Source: Pictodentalium vernedei
Lineage: Eukaryota; Mollusca; Scaphopoda; Dentaliida; Dentaliidae
Assembly (NCBI GenBank): GCA_031216915.1
Contig: CM062296.1
Span: forward strand, 793,967,823-794,031,822
DNA length: 64,000 nt
Direction: 5' to 3'
Made by a program: the position numbers and the translations under genes. Below the pieces are notes generated by a model. The model made no database searches, was not told the origin of the DNA, and saw nothing but the letters and a program-made list of their open reading frames with translations. The first letter of the stretch is position 1. Every line of letters starts with the position of its first letter. Positions 43,556-53,829 of this stretch are shown one piece after another.

Positions 43556-44071
43556 TTTTCGAAATGTTGGATACTTAATTATATTTCAGTGCTTACCACA
43601 GGCACCATTTTCTGAAGGTAGGCGACTGTCTTACAGTGAATAGTATTTAATTATTATATGTTCTCTTCTTTTTTGGCATCTTTCTAATGAACAAGCTGAA
43701 GATGAATTGAACTAAAATGGCATAAGTCCAAACAATTATTTGGTACAAATTCTGAAAAGTTGGAACATGACATTTGGACAAGTTTTGAATGCAAAACTTC
43801 CCGTATTTTTATTTATGGATATATTCTTGATTAATAGACGATTATCCTCAATCAAAAAACCTGAACGGGCAGTCAGAGGAAACAGAGAAAAGATTATCAC
43901 ACCTTGTCGAAGATACTGACACTACACAATTTACTGCAGTAGTCTTTTCTCTTTGAAAGTAAATAGTTAATTTAATCGAATTAATTATGACAAAGATGAC
44001 AATTAAAAAAAAACTAGTATAAAATAGAAAACACTGATAAGCATTTTAGGAAATGTTTGTACAAAGGCAAA
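43556..44071. other. Unassigned non-coding stretch
   Basis: A/T-rich, with no repeat or coding signal that I could recognise. Confidence 0.4.

Positions 44072-44111
<40 letters not shown>
44072..44111 (+). repeat. Poly-G tract of 40 bases
   Basis: Forty uninterrupted G, the longest homopolymer in the window. The glycine-rich start of the open frame across it is an artefact of the tract. Confidence 0.95.
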
Positions 44112-44113
<2 letters not shown>

Positions 44114-44214
44114 GGTATGCCTTTTATGATCGGAAACAGAGTTTTGGGGCACAGCTGGCCCTGTGAACCTACAGCTAGTCTGTCCCCTGCTCAACCATTT
44201 TTCCTTGCTTGTGA

Positions 44215-44337
44215 AAGCCGACCTGACATTTCAATATATGGACGCCAAAACGTCTCAGGCCGCGAACCCGGTCTGAAACATCCCAAGGGTGAAAAGTCCA
44301 AGAATCACCACACACAAGCATTCCTTCTTCGTTCATG
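44215..44337 (+). CDS. Possible internal coding exon, unidentified
   Basis: A pyrimidine-rich run 'accatttttccttgcttg' ends with 'tgaaag' at about 44214-44217, and a strong 5' splice site 'ttcat|gtaagtt' lies at 44337/44338. Between them one frame is open (peptide with RPDISIYGRQNVSG and KHPKGEKSKNHHTQ). The composition is unlike the surrounding A/T-rich DNA. The frame also continues beyond the donor for another 100 codons of low-complexity Phe/Lys/Asn sequence, which I take as intron. No family recognised; the 5' edge is uncertain. Confidence 0.3.
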
Positions 44338-44639
44338 TAAGTTAATTATGTATGTAAACTGCAACTTTCAAAGATTTCGCCAAAAATACAATTCCACTCT
44401 CAACTCACCTCATAAAATCATAAATCGGAATTTTTCCCAATTTATTAAAAATTACCAAGATTTTTTCCGGTCAGTGTTTCATCGGCAGATGACATTTAAA
44501 GATTTTGGTAAATTTTTTAAAACCGTTAAGTTTAAGACTATAAATAAAACGAACTTGCCGGATTTATTTGAAATTATTTCACATTTCCATCGCGCATATA
44601 AACTGGTGGTTTGTTTTATCATCAAAACTGTTTTTTCCT

Positions 44640-45429
44640 AATACATTAAATAAATGTGTATATCTTTAATATATTTATAGTAAGTTTCCACTTTCCAGCA
44701 ACTATTCTTCATCTCAAACTGTCTTCAAATATTGTGACCAGCTTCACAACGTGCTTCAGTTGAAAATGCAGGTGTGTCGCTCATATCTGTGCTGGTGTCT
44801 CATTGGACGACCAAGTTTTGTAGGTGGGATTAGAATCGTGTCTTTGTTTGGAAATCTGAAAAACAATCCGCGGATTAAAACGTCATATTATTGACAGATT
44901 ATCTTCATACACATCTGTCAAATTAATAGTTTTATAACATTTTGAACTTGTTGAACAAAAAAGTGTCCTTTAGTTTTGAATTCACTTGCATGTAGTTGAG
45001 AATTAACTCTTGTGGTGTGACTTCATGCTAGGTCGTAACAATATCGTAGTTAATTGTCTTTGCATGAGATTCTCCAGTGGATATTAATAGTAACGAAATC
45101 GGGGTCGATCACCCCGACTTTATCACTTGAAAATTTGGGTGATGAATCGGGGTCTTTAATGCAGTGTACACGTAATGAATGTTGTGATGCTTAGGCAATC
45201 TTACCTCAGTTTTATAATGATGGAGGGAGACATTATTTTTAATCCATAAAACATTACTAAAAATAGTTGTAATGGTATCAGAATTTAAATTCTCTGCACT
45301 TTGATGTCAGAAAGACCATCATTTTCAGAAACAAAAATTTCCTATACTGCAGCTGCAAATTTTATCAAATATATCTTGTGCAAAAATGAGAACTGAGCTG
45401 GAAAACTGAAAAACCACCTAACTCTGTGA
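44640..45429. other. Unassigned non-coding stretch
   Basis: Nothing recognised except a short palindrome 'cggggtcgatcaccccg' at about 45099-45115. Confidence 0.4.
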
Positions 45430-45688
45430 TACAGTATGTGGAGGGTGGATTGTAACTAAATCACCCATAGAGTGGAGTTTTCATCCAAAGCATCACTTTC
45501 AAATTCTGTACACATGGACAAAAAACACAGGCAATGTTTCAGTCAATGGACCTCTGGGTTTAACCCGGAGGTCCATTGGCTGGGCCTTTGCTTGTGCTTG
45601 TTATGCTTTGCTACAAATTTGCAATTATTTCTTGGGTGGAATCTCCACTCTACAGGTGATTAAGTGATAATACACTCCACGTACTGTA
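45430..45688. mobile_element. 259-bp MITE with TACAGTATGTGGAG ends
   Basis: Related to 33273-33524: ends 'tacagtatgtggag' and 'ctccacgtactgta', with arms 'attgtaactaaatcacc' and 'ggtgattaagtgataat'-type. The centre is a clear palindrome, 'caatggacctctgggt' facing 'acccggaggtccattg' (about 45545-45582). Confidence 0.75.
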
Positions 45689-45704
45689 GGTGCATGAGCA
45701 CAAG

Positions 45705-45850
45705 TTATTTATTTATTGAGTTTAACAACATTTTCATCAGCCAGGATCACCTTGTGTCAGACAGTTTTACAGGTGGAGGAAGCCAGCGTACTGTTGGACT
45801 CCCCAGCATTCTAACTCCGCACAAGCAGGGTTAGCATTGTTTGAAGATAA
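45705..45850 (-). repeat. SINE 3' fragment with (AATA)n tail
   Basis: On the minus strand it ends '...ttgttaaactcaataaataaataa'. Positions near 45770 ('acaggtggaggaagcc') match the reverse of 'ttcctccacctgtaaaa' in 46873-47012. Confidence 0.55.
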
Positions 45851-46294
45851 GTGCACCATCTACATGCAGTATGCCTTTGTACAGAGTGTCACCATGCCTC
45901 GAAGTGTGCAATCGGGATGTAGTGCCCTGCACATGCACACAGTAGTGTAACTCAGAAATAAAGTACTGGAGTATTTAAACTTGAAAGTTCTTTAACCCTC
46001 TGCACACTGACATCAAAATACTGATATTTCAAGAAAAATGTTTCCCATAATGCAGCTAGGAATGTAACCAATCAAATCTTGTATGACAGAGCTTGAATTA
46101 AATTGGATTAAGTTCAAGCTATGTTTTGGAAAAAATTGCATGTTGAAATTTTTTTCTTTTTACATGATCATTGTGCTGAGAGTGAAGTATGGTAAACTTT
46201 ATGAAAGAGATTTAACCATTACACAATGCAGACGATATCAAAATGTATTATTTTAAATACCATTTTTTTTTTAATTTTAAAAAAAATTCAATGA

Positions 46295-46365
46295 AACCAT
46301 ATCATGTGACCCCTTGCTGGAACGAGCTTGACGAACTCATTCCAAAGAGGGGTCACATGGTATGG
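46295..46365. repeat. Fold-back repeat (GGAACGAGCTT variant)
   Basis: 'accatatcatgtgacccc' faces 'ggggtcacatggtatgg', with 'tggaacgagcttgacgaactcattcca' at the centre. Same design as 53118-53217 but with different outer arms. The DNA from 45850 to 46290 shows only a decayed relative of the 15000 hairpin (near 46020-46100). Confidence 0.7.
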
Positions 46366-46479
46366 TTTTGTTGAATTTTTTTACAGAATAGTTTTTCAGC
46401 TGCTGAATTTACGTATTATGTGGGCTGAGGTGGCAGATTTGTTGAGTAAAGGGTTGAGTGCATTTCAGAAAATATATTC

Positions 46480-46712
46480 CCCGCGGGAACCCCAGGAAGT
46501 GAAGCAGTACCTGTTCACTGTGGTAACCAGGCTCTGTTTTACTGGTAAAATAGGACCCAGTCACCAATGCTTGGGAGGTGTAAACCCTCTCTAAAATGGG
46601 CAACATGGCTTATTAACGCTCACCCCTGGTCTTGAGTTGATACTCATGTTGTGGTCATGATTAGCCACTGTGCAAAAATATGTGACCTTAAACACCAATA
46701 AATAAATAAATA
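46480..46712 (+). repeat. SINE with (AATA)n tail
   Basis: Body 'cccaggaagtgaagcagtac' to 'gatactcatgttgtggtc', 3' end 'gtgaccttaaacacc' then AATAAATAAATAAAT. Inverted relative at 5236-5500. Confidence 0.65.
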
Positions 46713-46872
46713 ATTTCAGAATATACTTGAGGATTTCAGAGAAGATTGTTGTTATTTTGATGGAATTGTTTATATTGTTCAGTTTTAAAACAGTGGATTG
46801 CCAGTAAAAATAATGTTATTTATTGCATGGAAAATTTTAAAACAGTGAATTGGGCGGGGGGGGGGGGGGGGG

Positions 46873-47012
46873 TGCAGAGTAGGTTGAGGAGCAGGCTGCA
46901 AGCTCGGTGGTTCTCTCTGTGTACTCCTGTTTCCTCCACCTGTAAAAATGATTAGTCATTGCACAGATACATGTATATGTGACCTTAAACACCAATAAAT
47001 AAATAAAATAAA
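46873..47012 (+). repeat. SINE 3' fragment with (AATA)n tail
   Basis: Same 3' end (gtgaccttaaacacc plus AATAAATAAATAAAAT), with 'ggttctctctgtgtactcc' as in the SINE at 13320. It is preceded by a G run at 46856-46872. Confidence 0.6.
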
Positions 47013-48470
47013 TTTATTGCATGGAAATTAATCTTCCCCAAACTGACCTGGCAGGGTTCTGATGGATTATGCTCATAAATAGTTCTTGTATATTAAAGAA
47101 ATCAAATTCCTGTTTTAAGCCAAAATATATTCAGTGATCTGAGTTGGGGTTTTTTAAAATTTGCCTGAAATGTTACAGAATATTGTGTTCTTTAAGTGCA
47201 AAAAGACACCAACTGCAGATGGAATCTTTTTGCTCTCAAGGGACAATTTATTGGCGGAAATAATAGAAATTTGAACTCTCTGGGGTAGATGGCTTATATC
47301 ATGCCTTGGGTCACATCAAAAAACCTCTGCGTGAGATGAGATCAGATAAACTTTACGTAACTACCATGAGTAAATTGGTATGGAACACACAAACTGCATG
47401 AACGATTAAAAAAACGAAACTTGAAACATATTGTATAAATTCCAGGTTATTCAAATTAAACAGATTAATTATGGCTGTTATGTCAACACTCAGATGAAAT
47501 GCAATAGTCAGCTTATATGCTTCTTTAAATAAATGATGATAATGGATCTGGATGGGGGGGGGGGGGGACCAATAGTTTTCACCAATAGCAGTTAACTTTT
47601 TTGAACTCAAGAGGCCACTTTTCCGTCCTATGAACATAATATGTCATAATTTCATTAAGTAGAGTAACTGCTAAGTGAATGCGTGGGGTAGGCCAATCAA
47701 TATTTTCAACGTGCAGCCCAAAGGCTGCACATTGAAAATATTAATTGGTCTACCCCCAAATAATGAAAATGGATGCTTCCAATTGCTGCCATTGAACTGA
47801 CCGGAAGATACCACCAGGGTTCAAAGGGTTAAGGGTAAGCTTTACTTTAAAGATACGATTATGATTTAGGACTTGTACCGCCTGTTTTTCCATGTGTCAC
47901 GATGTGTGTTATAAACTGACCGACTTGCACCTAACTTCACCATCTTCACAGGCAAAGAGCATTTATGAAAGTGTGTGTGTGTGTGTGGGGGGGGGGGGGG
48001 AGGAGGAGGGGGGTCATAAGCAGGGCACTACCCTGTACCAAAATTCTCACATGCACATATTTGTGATTTGCAAGTGGGTTAATAGATCATTTATGCGATG
48101 AATGTGGTTTTATGCTTCATCTTTTGACTAGGGAAGTCAGTCCAATTGGAAATATATCGGCTCACTCTATACTTAAACATCACAACAAGAGTAAGTTTGG
48201 ACTAACGAGTGCCAGAAACATCAAAACAAGAGTAAGTCTGCACTAACGAGTGCCAGTTCATATTTCATAGTCTTTAATGTGTACGTTGGAACACAGGACA
48301 GTTTTCTTTTCTGAACACAGGGTCACTTTTTCTCTCAAAGTGTGGGGTGAGTGTGGAGGGATCCACTGCCTCTGCTCCCATTTGCTGCAAGTGCTTAAAA
48401 ATATGGAATTTGTTTGCAAACAAATTACATTATCTTATTATCAAGATTTTTAAGGCCAAACAAAGTAGAT
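47013..48470. other. Unassigned stretch with a hairpin and simple repeats
   Basis: A hairpin at about 47685-47757 ('aatattttcaacgtgcagcc' facing 'ggctgcacattgaaaatatt', flanked by 'ggggtaggcc' and 'ggtctacccc') is probably a small MITE. There is a G run at 47556-47567 and (GT)n plus G run at 47970-47999. 'cactaacgagtgccag' is repeated at about 48202 and 48241 within a 40-bp duplication. No gene supported. Confidence 0.5.
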
Positions 48471-48815
48471 CTTCTGTTTCTCAGGCCATTATTTGTAAAA
48501 TTGCATGCGGGCGAGCGGTTTTTTATTTTATTTTTTATTTCTCTAATTATTTCTTTACCAACAAAAGTTCATGCTCTTGGTTTATGTTTTAAACCTCATA
48601 ATGCATGGAATAGCATTGGTGGTGGTGTATTTCGTCCCTTGAGAGCAAGAAGGCTTTGCAATGCTAAAGCATTGCAAAGCCTTCTTGCACTCAAGGGAGA
48701 AATTTATCAATTTTTTTGACTTGGGTAAAATATTACACATAAACCATTTAATAAAAAGTGAGCATGCGGCAGCCAAAAGGACCATGCGGGAGGGCCTGAG
48801 AAACAGATTTTTAAT
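48471..48815 (-). mobile_element. Hairpin MITE of the CTGTTTCTCAGGCC family
   Basis: Ends 'cttctgtttctcaggcc' and 'ggcctgagaaacagat'. The central palindrome 'aaggctttgcaatgc' / 'gcattgcaaagcctt' (about 48650-48684) lies within a larger 'cttgagagcaagaag'/'cttcttgcactcaag' hairpin. Inverted relative to the units at 13700-16150. Confidence 0.75.
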
Positions 48816-49494
48816 TTTATTAAGCCTAATATATAAAACTTATTTCAATGGGCATATGATACTGAAATATCGTAAGGAGCAACATTATCAGCTTTTTTAT
48901 TCTATTCATATGACAAAACAGGTATTTCTGTGAATAAATAAGGGTCCTTACATCCCAAACCCTGAAAATTAGGGAAATTTGATTTTTAAAATTCATGGCG
49001 TTGATGGTGGTCATTGAAAATTGTGGAGCAGTGTAGTTGATTTTTACAAAGCTTATACCAGTATCTGACCTTGATTCTTGGAATGTTCTCCCACAGAGCT
49101 TTCAAAGAATCTGTGTTGGAGATTGGTATTATTATAATATTAAGCCAACATTGATTCTTGGAAAATGTGTATAAGGGAACTCTCCACGAAACATAGCAGG
49201 TATGGTTTAATTAGCATCTTTCACATTTGACCTCATTCTTTCTGAACCCATAATTTGATTGGCTGAGAGCCAGTTGGCTCTTTGCTGTAATCTCAGGTAA
49301 ATTCACTCTTTCTGTGCTCTAATTGCCGGAAGCGTGTCATTTTATGTATCCACACTACACGCAAGCATCGGCATTAAACCGCTCATATCACAAATCAAAC
49401 ACACCCGGAGTTGTTTTCTATGGCAACGGTTGTTAGCATCCATGCTTTAAAGTTCATCTTGTAAATTCGATCCTGGCAAGATCGTAAATGTCAT
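48816..49494. other. Unassigned non-coding stretch
   Basis: No repeat match or coding signal noticed. Confidence 0.4.
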
Positions 49495-49499
49495 TTTTT

Positions 49500-49700
49500 A
49501 TACCCCCCGCAAACAAAGTTTGTGGGGGGGTATATAGGAATCACCCTGTCCATCCGTCTGTCTATCCATCCTTATAAGCGCAACGCCTCCTAAACCATTT
49601 GAAGAATTTTCATGAAACTTTACACAATGGAAGAACTCCATATGAAGATGTGCATGAAGCAATATAATTCCATTCTGACAGGCACGGGGGATATCACTTT
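49500..49700. repeat. End of a repeat with TACCCCCCGCAAAC hairpin
   Basis: 'taccccccgcaaacaaag' faces 'tttgtgggggggta' at 49501-49531, followed by a CT/GT-rich 'gtccatccgtctgtctatcc' segment. The same style ('gtctgtctgtccgtacgt') starts the element at 41716, but the bodies differ. Confidence 0.5.
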
Positions 49701-49716
49701 GTGAGCTTGCTCACAG

Positions 49717-50000
49717 TACAGTTAAAACTAGAAGTCCTGTCACGAATAGTGCGCTTATCTAGGCTTAATTGCTTGGTGGAATTGCGCAATTGCCATATCG
49801 AATGGCATCTAAAGCACGGCAGGTTCTCTTGGTTACTCATAGCAAACACATGCAGTGTTTCTGCCAATGGACCATTGCTTGTGCACAGGCCATATGTACA
49901 GAATTTGATAGCTTTACTTGGGCCATAATGCATACATTAACGTGCATATCAGCGTGCTATTTGTGCGCATTTCATGACAGGACTTCTAGTTTTAGCTGTA
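49717..50000. mobile_element. 284-bp MITE with TACAGTTAAAACTAGAAGTC ends
   Basis: Inverted ends 'acagttaaaactagaagtcc' and 'ggacttctagttttagctgt'. The arms continue through 'tgtcacgaatagtgcgc' / 'gcgcatttcatgaca' and 'tgccaatggaccattgctt'. Compared with 60467-60784 it lacks the central 'cctctgggttacccggagg' palindrome. Confidence 0.8.
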
Positions 50001-50037
50001 CCTCTAGTTTTTTATTGTTTTTCTTCAAATACAACAG

Positions 50038-50356
50038 GTTTGGAGAATTTTTTTCACCTATAATGATGACAGGAATTACAATGGAGATAAACATCTCTAA
50101 GCTTGTTTTGTTAGACATTCAGGAATTTGACTATGGAAGAAATTTTTTAAATCGCCCCTTCAGGCTTCGTTTACAAATGGTTCTCCACAATCAAATTCCC
50201 GAATGTCTTAACTCAACAAGAGACGTTTACCTCCTAATTAGCCTATATAGGCACCCAAGAGTTGACCAGAAATCATTGCTGGCCCCTAGACTTACAAGTT
50301 TTGGTGTGGTCTGGAAAATTGTCAAGGCTCTAAATTCTAATGGTTTAACCCTTTGA
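50038..50356 (+). CDS. Possible terminal coding exon, unidentified
   Basis: A 3' splice-like site (pyrimidine-rich 'tttttattgtttttcttc' then 'aaatacaacag') ends at 50037. One nucleotide later a frame is open for 105 codons to TGA at 50354-50356. The peptide has ordinary protein composition (MEINISKLVLLDIQEFDYGR, then RPFRLRLQMVLHNQIPECLN, ending ALNSNGLTL). I do not recognise the family. The MITE ending at 50000 lies directly upstream, so the acceptor could be a repeat-derived coincidence. Confidence 0.35.
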
Positions 50357-50450
50357 TACTTTTGTACATCTTATGACATACGAAATCAAACAGCGTGTTG
50401 ATACTTTTGTACGTCTTCTGACGTGTAAAATCAAACAGCGCCTTGATACT
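50354..50450 (+). repeat. 45-bp tandem repeat, about 2.2 copies
   Basis: Units begin 'tgatacttttgtac' at 50354 and 50399, with a third partial at 50444, each followed by 'tctt(a/c)tgac' and 'aaatcaaacagcg'. Confidence 0.85.
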
Positions 50451-50576
50451 TTGTGGTCATTTATTTTGTTACTATTTTTCAGTTTTAACCTCAATTCCTG
50501 TTTTCTCCCGAATAGTGCTCAGTGCCAAATGTTATCGCAGCTTAAAATAATAATATAATCCAACTGTCAAGACTTC

Positions 50577-50829
50577 TTAACTGGTTGAGTGCTGGATGCC
50601 ACTGTCACTGCTTTCAAAAAATGAGGATACCAGAGCAAAATCCAACACATTCCTTGCTAATATTTCATGTTCAGTCAAACACAAATAATATTTTGTTTTC
50701 ATAAATATAAATTTGTTTTATTACAAATGATTGGAGTGTCCTAGTGGGCACTCTCCAATAATTTGTAATAAAACAATTTTGAATAACAAATTCAGACCAC
50801 CAAAAATAATCTAGCCATCAACTAGATAA
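50577..50829. mobile_element. Second copy of the TTAACTGGTTGAG MITE
   Basis: Collinear with 30781-31030: 'ttaactggttgag' at the left, a hairpin 'tgttttattacaaatgattgg' type arm around 'tgtcctagtgggca', then 'ttcagaccaccaaaaataat'. The right end has decayed to 'tcaactagataa'. Confidence 0.75.
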
Positions 50830-50967
50830 TCACTAATGTGAAATATATCTTATTTGTACTTTCCGACATTTGATGTCGCATTTTGAAAAATGTTGAGGAA
50901 ACTTAATTCCCAGTGACATTTGAACATCAGGATAATTAAAATCTCAAAAGGTTAATATCCATTTCAG

Positions 50968-51137
50968 ATTGGCGAATTGGGGAAAAGGAAGTTGGTACCT
51001 GGAGAAAATGTCGACTAAATTACGTTGGGAATTATGGGTCTTATCATCAGAAGTTCAGAACCCACAGAGCTAAGGAAAGTCACTATGTACAGTATCATCA
51101 GAAACAAATGGGTGGGAGGCATTATAAAATTTTGTAG
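50968..51137 (+). CDS. Possible terminal coding exon with downstream AATAAA
   Basis: A 3' splice-like site 'ttaatatccatttcag' ends at 50967. With phase 2, a frame from 50970 runs 55 codons to TAG at 51135-51137. The peptide is basic and rich in His, Tyr and Gln (starts WRIGEKEVGTWRKC, ends MGGRHYKIL). A poly(A)-signal-like AATAAA follows at 51211-51216. The two other frames close sooner. Family not recognised; the evidence is splice context and composition only. Confidence 0.35.
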
Positions 51138-51227
51138 TTTCTTCTTCGAAGATGATACATCCGCTGACACTGATCCGAAGGCCCTCCAGGAGAGAACAAT
51201 GATTTAACAGAATAAATTACACCAGTA

Positions 51228-51657
51228 CAGTAGAATCCTCTTAATTGAATATCCATTTTGCCAGTGAAAATTATTCAATTAATAGGAGTATACAATTAAC
51301 AGGGATTTGGTCAGTTTCCTGTGTTCTGGAGGTAAACTGAGCATTTATTCTATTATATCTTGTTTGACAGAGCTCATAGAGCTCTGTCAAACAAGATATA
51401 ATAGAATAAATGCCTGTATTGGATGTAGTGAGGCCAAAAAGGTTGATAAATAAGGGGAATTTGGTGCATGTCACAGTAATTTTTTCAACATATTACAAAA
51501 ATTGATATACAATTAACAGGAGTTTACTCTACAACCCATATGCAATTAACAGATCAAATTTGTATTGAAGGTATGGAAAATGGTTTTGTGTTTGAAAATT
51601 ATATTCAATTAACATTGATATACAATTAAGAGATATCCAATTAAGTGGGCTTCACTG
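51228..51657. mobile_element. pogo/Tigger-like MITE with TA target site and central palindrome
   Basis: Left end CAGTAGAATCCTCTTAATTG and right end (minus strand) CAGTGAAGCCCACTTAATTG, flanked by TA on both sides. These resemble the ends of pogo/Tigger elements of the Tc1-mariner superfamily. The interior repeats 'acaattaacag' several times and contains a 73-bp palindrome. 430 bp, no transposase. Confidence 0.7.
51341..51413. repeat. Perfect 73-bp hairpin
   Basis: 35-bp arms (gcatttattctattatatc... facing its complement) around a 3-base loop at 51376-51378. The inner part 'tcttgtttgacagagctc' equals the hairpin at 15003-15041. Confidence 0.95.
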
Positions 51658-51815
51658 TACTTATTGTTAGGATTAGATGACTTCCTACGAATGAGGGTGA
51701 CTTTGGAAATATCCCAATTATATCTTTATTATTTTCTCCTCATATCATACGACCCCTCGGTATATTATTCAGACCTAGAACATTGCTCTTTTAAACCCCA
51801 CAAAATGTTATTAGA

Positions 51816-51965
51816 GGTTATAACTTGGTTAGTTTCACATCAGCCCAGATATCAGCCTGAGCCGAGGTCACTTCATATCAGCCCAAGACCGAAGGCCGAA
51901 GACTGATGTAAAGTTACCGAGGGATGATATCTCGGCCAATATGAAACTAACCATGTGATAACCTC
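51816..51965. repeat. Inverted repeat around GGTTAGTTTCACATCAGCCC
   Basis: 'ggttataacttggttagttt' faces 'gaaactaaccatgtgataacc', with 'agatatcagcc' facing 'gatatctcggcc'. Probably another small MITE of about 150 bp. Positions 51966-52264 show nothing else. Confidence 0.6.
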
Positions 51966-52264
51966 TTTATTTATTAAACCAAAACAGATACATGTAATTA
52001 CAAAATGTTCTCAGATCTGTTACAGTTTTCTGACCGTGTTATTGCTTCTCATCCTTTTTCAAAAATGAGGACACAGCGACCTTTGGGTGGCTCGAACTAT
52101 CTTTTCTCCCAGTTCGTTTGACAAATCTCTGCTTATGACTCTGAGTCTTAGTTTGCATTGACTTATCTGTACAAGTCTCTTCCTTCCTATCTTCATCCAC
52201 CTAATCCTTACTTAACCCTTTACCTAACATGAAAAGCAGACGACACTTGCCAAAAACATTCTTG

Positions 52265-53110
52265 AATAACTAATTTTTTAGCTCACCTTTGGCAAAGCCA
52301 AATTTGAGGTATTGTCATGGCCTGTCATCTGTCCATCTGTCACACCATCAACACGGCTCGGGCTAGAGGCCGTATTTCTGAACCGCTCTTTACAAAACTT
52401 CTTGGGTACCTTTGTTATCACCGTGGGATGAGAACGAGTGTTTTGGGGTCCAGTCTGAAATTCAAGATGGCTGCTGGCAGCCATTTTGTACAAAATTAGG
52501 TGCAATCAGATTTTCGCACAGAACTTCCATATGAAAGCGCTGAATAATTTTTTGTGTGAATGTTTAGTACCATGAGATACTTCACATATAATCAGGTTTT
52601 TTTCTTGTTCATAAATTATGCCAATTAGATTAACTTTGATCTATTTAGTGTTTCTTTCAGCACTGCAACTGCAAATGCCCATACAGCTCGGGCTAGAGGC
52701 CGTATTTATGAACCGATCTTTACGAAACTTCTTGGATATCTTTGTTATCACCATGGGACGAGAACGAGTGTTTTGGGGTCCGGTCCGAAATTCAAGATGA
52801 CCACTCATTCAAGATTGTACTGAAATTAGGTGCAATCAGTTTTTTGTACAGAACTTCTATTTGAAAGATCTGATATGGATAAATTTTTGTACGAATATTT
52901 AGTAACATGGAATACATCACATATATTATGTTTTTTTTTCTTGTGCATATATTATGCGAATTACTTTTTTTCTCTTATTCATTATTGTTGACTTCCTCAC
53001 AACAAATACTGATTCCTGTCATATTATTGTTGACTTGATCACAGCAAATACTAATTCCTGTCATATTCAAAGTTGAGCTATAGTGTCATTGACACTTTTA
53101 TTTTCATTTT
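52265..53110 (+). mobile_element. Short-TIR element with internal YY1-like units (copy B)
   Basis: Begins 'tttttagctcacctttggc' and ends 'caaagttgagctatagtg' plus 'tcattgacac', as in 41716-43555. Only two internal units ('ggctcgggctagaggccg' near 52354 and 52687), each with 'ttcaagatg'. Fewer units than copy A. Confidence 0.65.
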
Positions 53111-53117
53111 TTGTCTC

Positions 53118-53217
53118 AAAAACATAGGTTATGACCCCTCATTGGAACAAGCTCAATGAGCTTGTTCCAACGAGGGGTAATAATCTATGTTTTTGAGACA
53201 AAAAATGAAAAAATAAT
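53118..53217. repeat. Fold-back repeat with long arms
   Basis: 'tttttgtctcaaaaacata' / 'tatgtttttgagacaaaaa' outer arms and 'cattggaacaagctc' / 'gagcttgttccaa' inner arms, meeting at 'aagctcaatgagctt'. Same family as 41450-41520. Confidence 0.8.
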
Positions 53218-53283
53218 GAAAACTAATTGGCGTGTTTTGAGAACAACACTAGCCAGTTTTGGCCGTTAGGCTGGGTAAAGAGA

Positions 53284-53487
53284 TATTGTTATCACCAGTT
53301 CCTCATTATACAAAAACTCAGCTTCAAACCTCTCTGTTACGCCTGATTGCATTTGACGAATAACCGTGAACAATTTCGATGTAAAATCGGTTACGCCTGG
53401 TATTGCACCAAGGGGAGCAACTCTAGCTTGCTTCATATCAGCTGAGATTGTCGTTATATCAGGCGAGTTTGAAGTCATATCTACCAA
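53284..53487 (-). CDS. Possible first coding exon, unidentified
   Basis: Minus-strand frame from ATG at 53487, open to 53266. The first 64 or so codons look protein-like (MVDMTSNSPDITTISADMK, later FTVIRQMQSGVTERFEAEFL). A possible donor ('gaactg|gtgataac') lies near 53284, after which the frame soon ends. No family is recognised and no partner exon is seen downstream on the minus strand. The frame itself is visible; the exon call is an inference. Confidence 0.3.
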
Positions 53488-53670
53488 GTTTCATAATGTT
53501 CAATTCTGGGAAAGAAACTTATATCTAACATAGAATAGATTAACATTTTTTAGGCTTCTGGAGATTAAAAAAACTTCTGATGGATTAGAATAGTTTCCAT
53601 CAGAAAAAAGGGGTGGGGGGTGTAAAAACTGATATGATATGATTAGCAAGTGAGTTCTGTTGTGTTTTAA

Positions 53671-53826
53671 GATAGAACACAATGGGGTGGAGTATGGAGA
53701 ACAATAATCAATGACCCGAGGAGGAGTCTATGCTGTATTTCATGAGTGCATCTCGTGAAATACAGGAAAAAACTACACCAGTGGTCATTGCTCCCTGTCC
53801 CCCGTACTCAACCCGAGTTGTGTTCT
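53671..53826. repeat. Small inverted-repeat element
   Basis: 'agaacacaatggggtggagt' faces 'actcaacccgagttgtgttct', with an inner hairpin 'tgtatttca(tgagtgcatc)tcgtgaaataca'. About 155 bp. Confidence 0.6.
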
Positions 53827-53829
53827 GTA

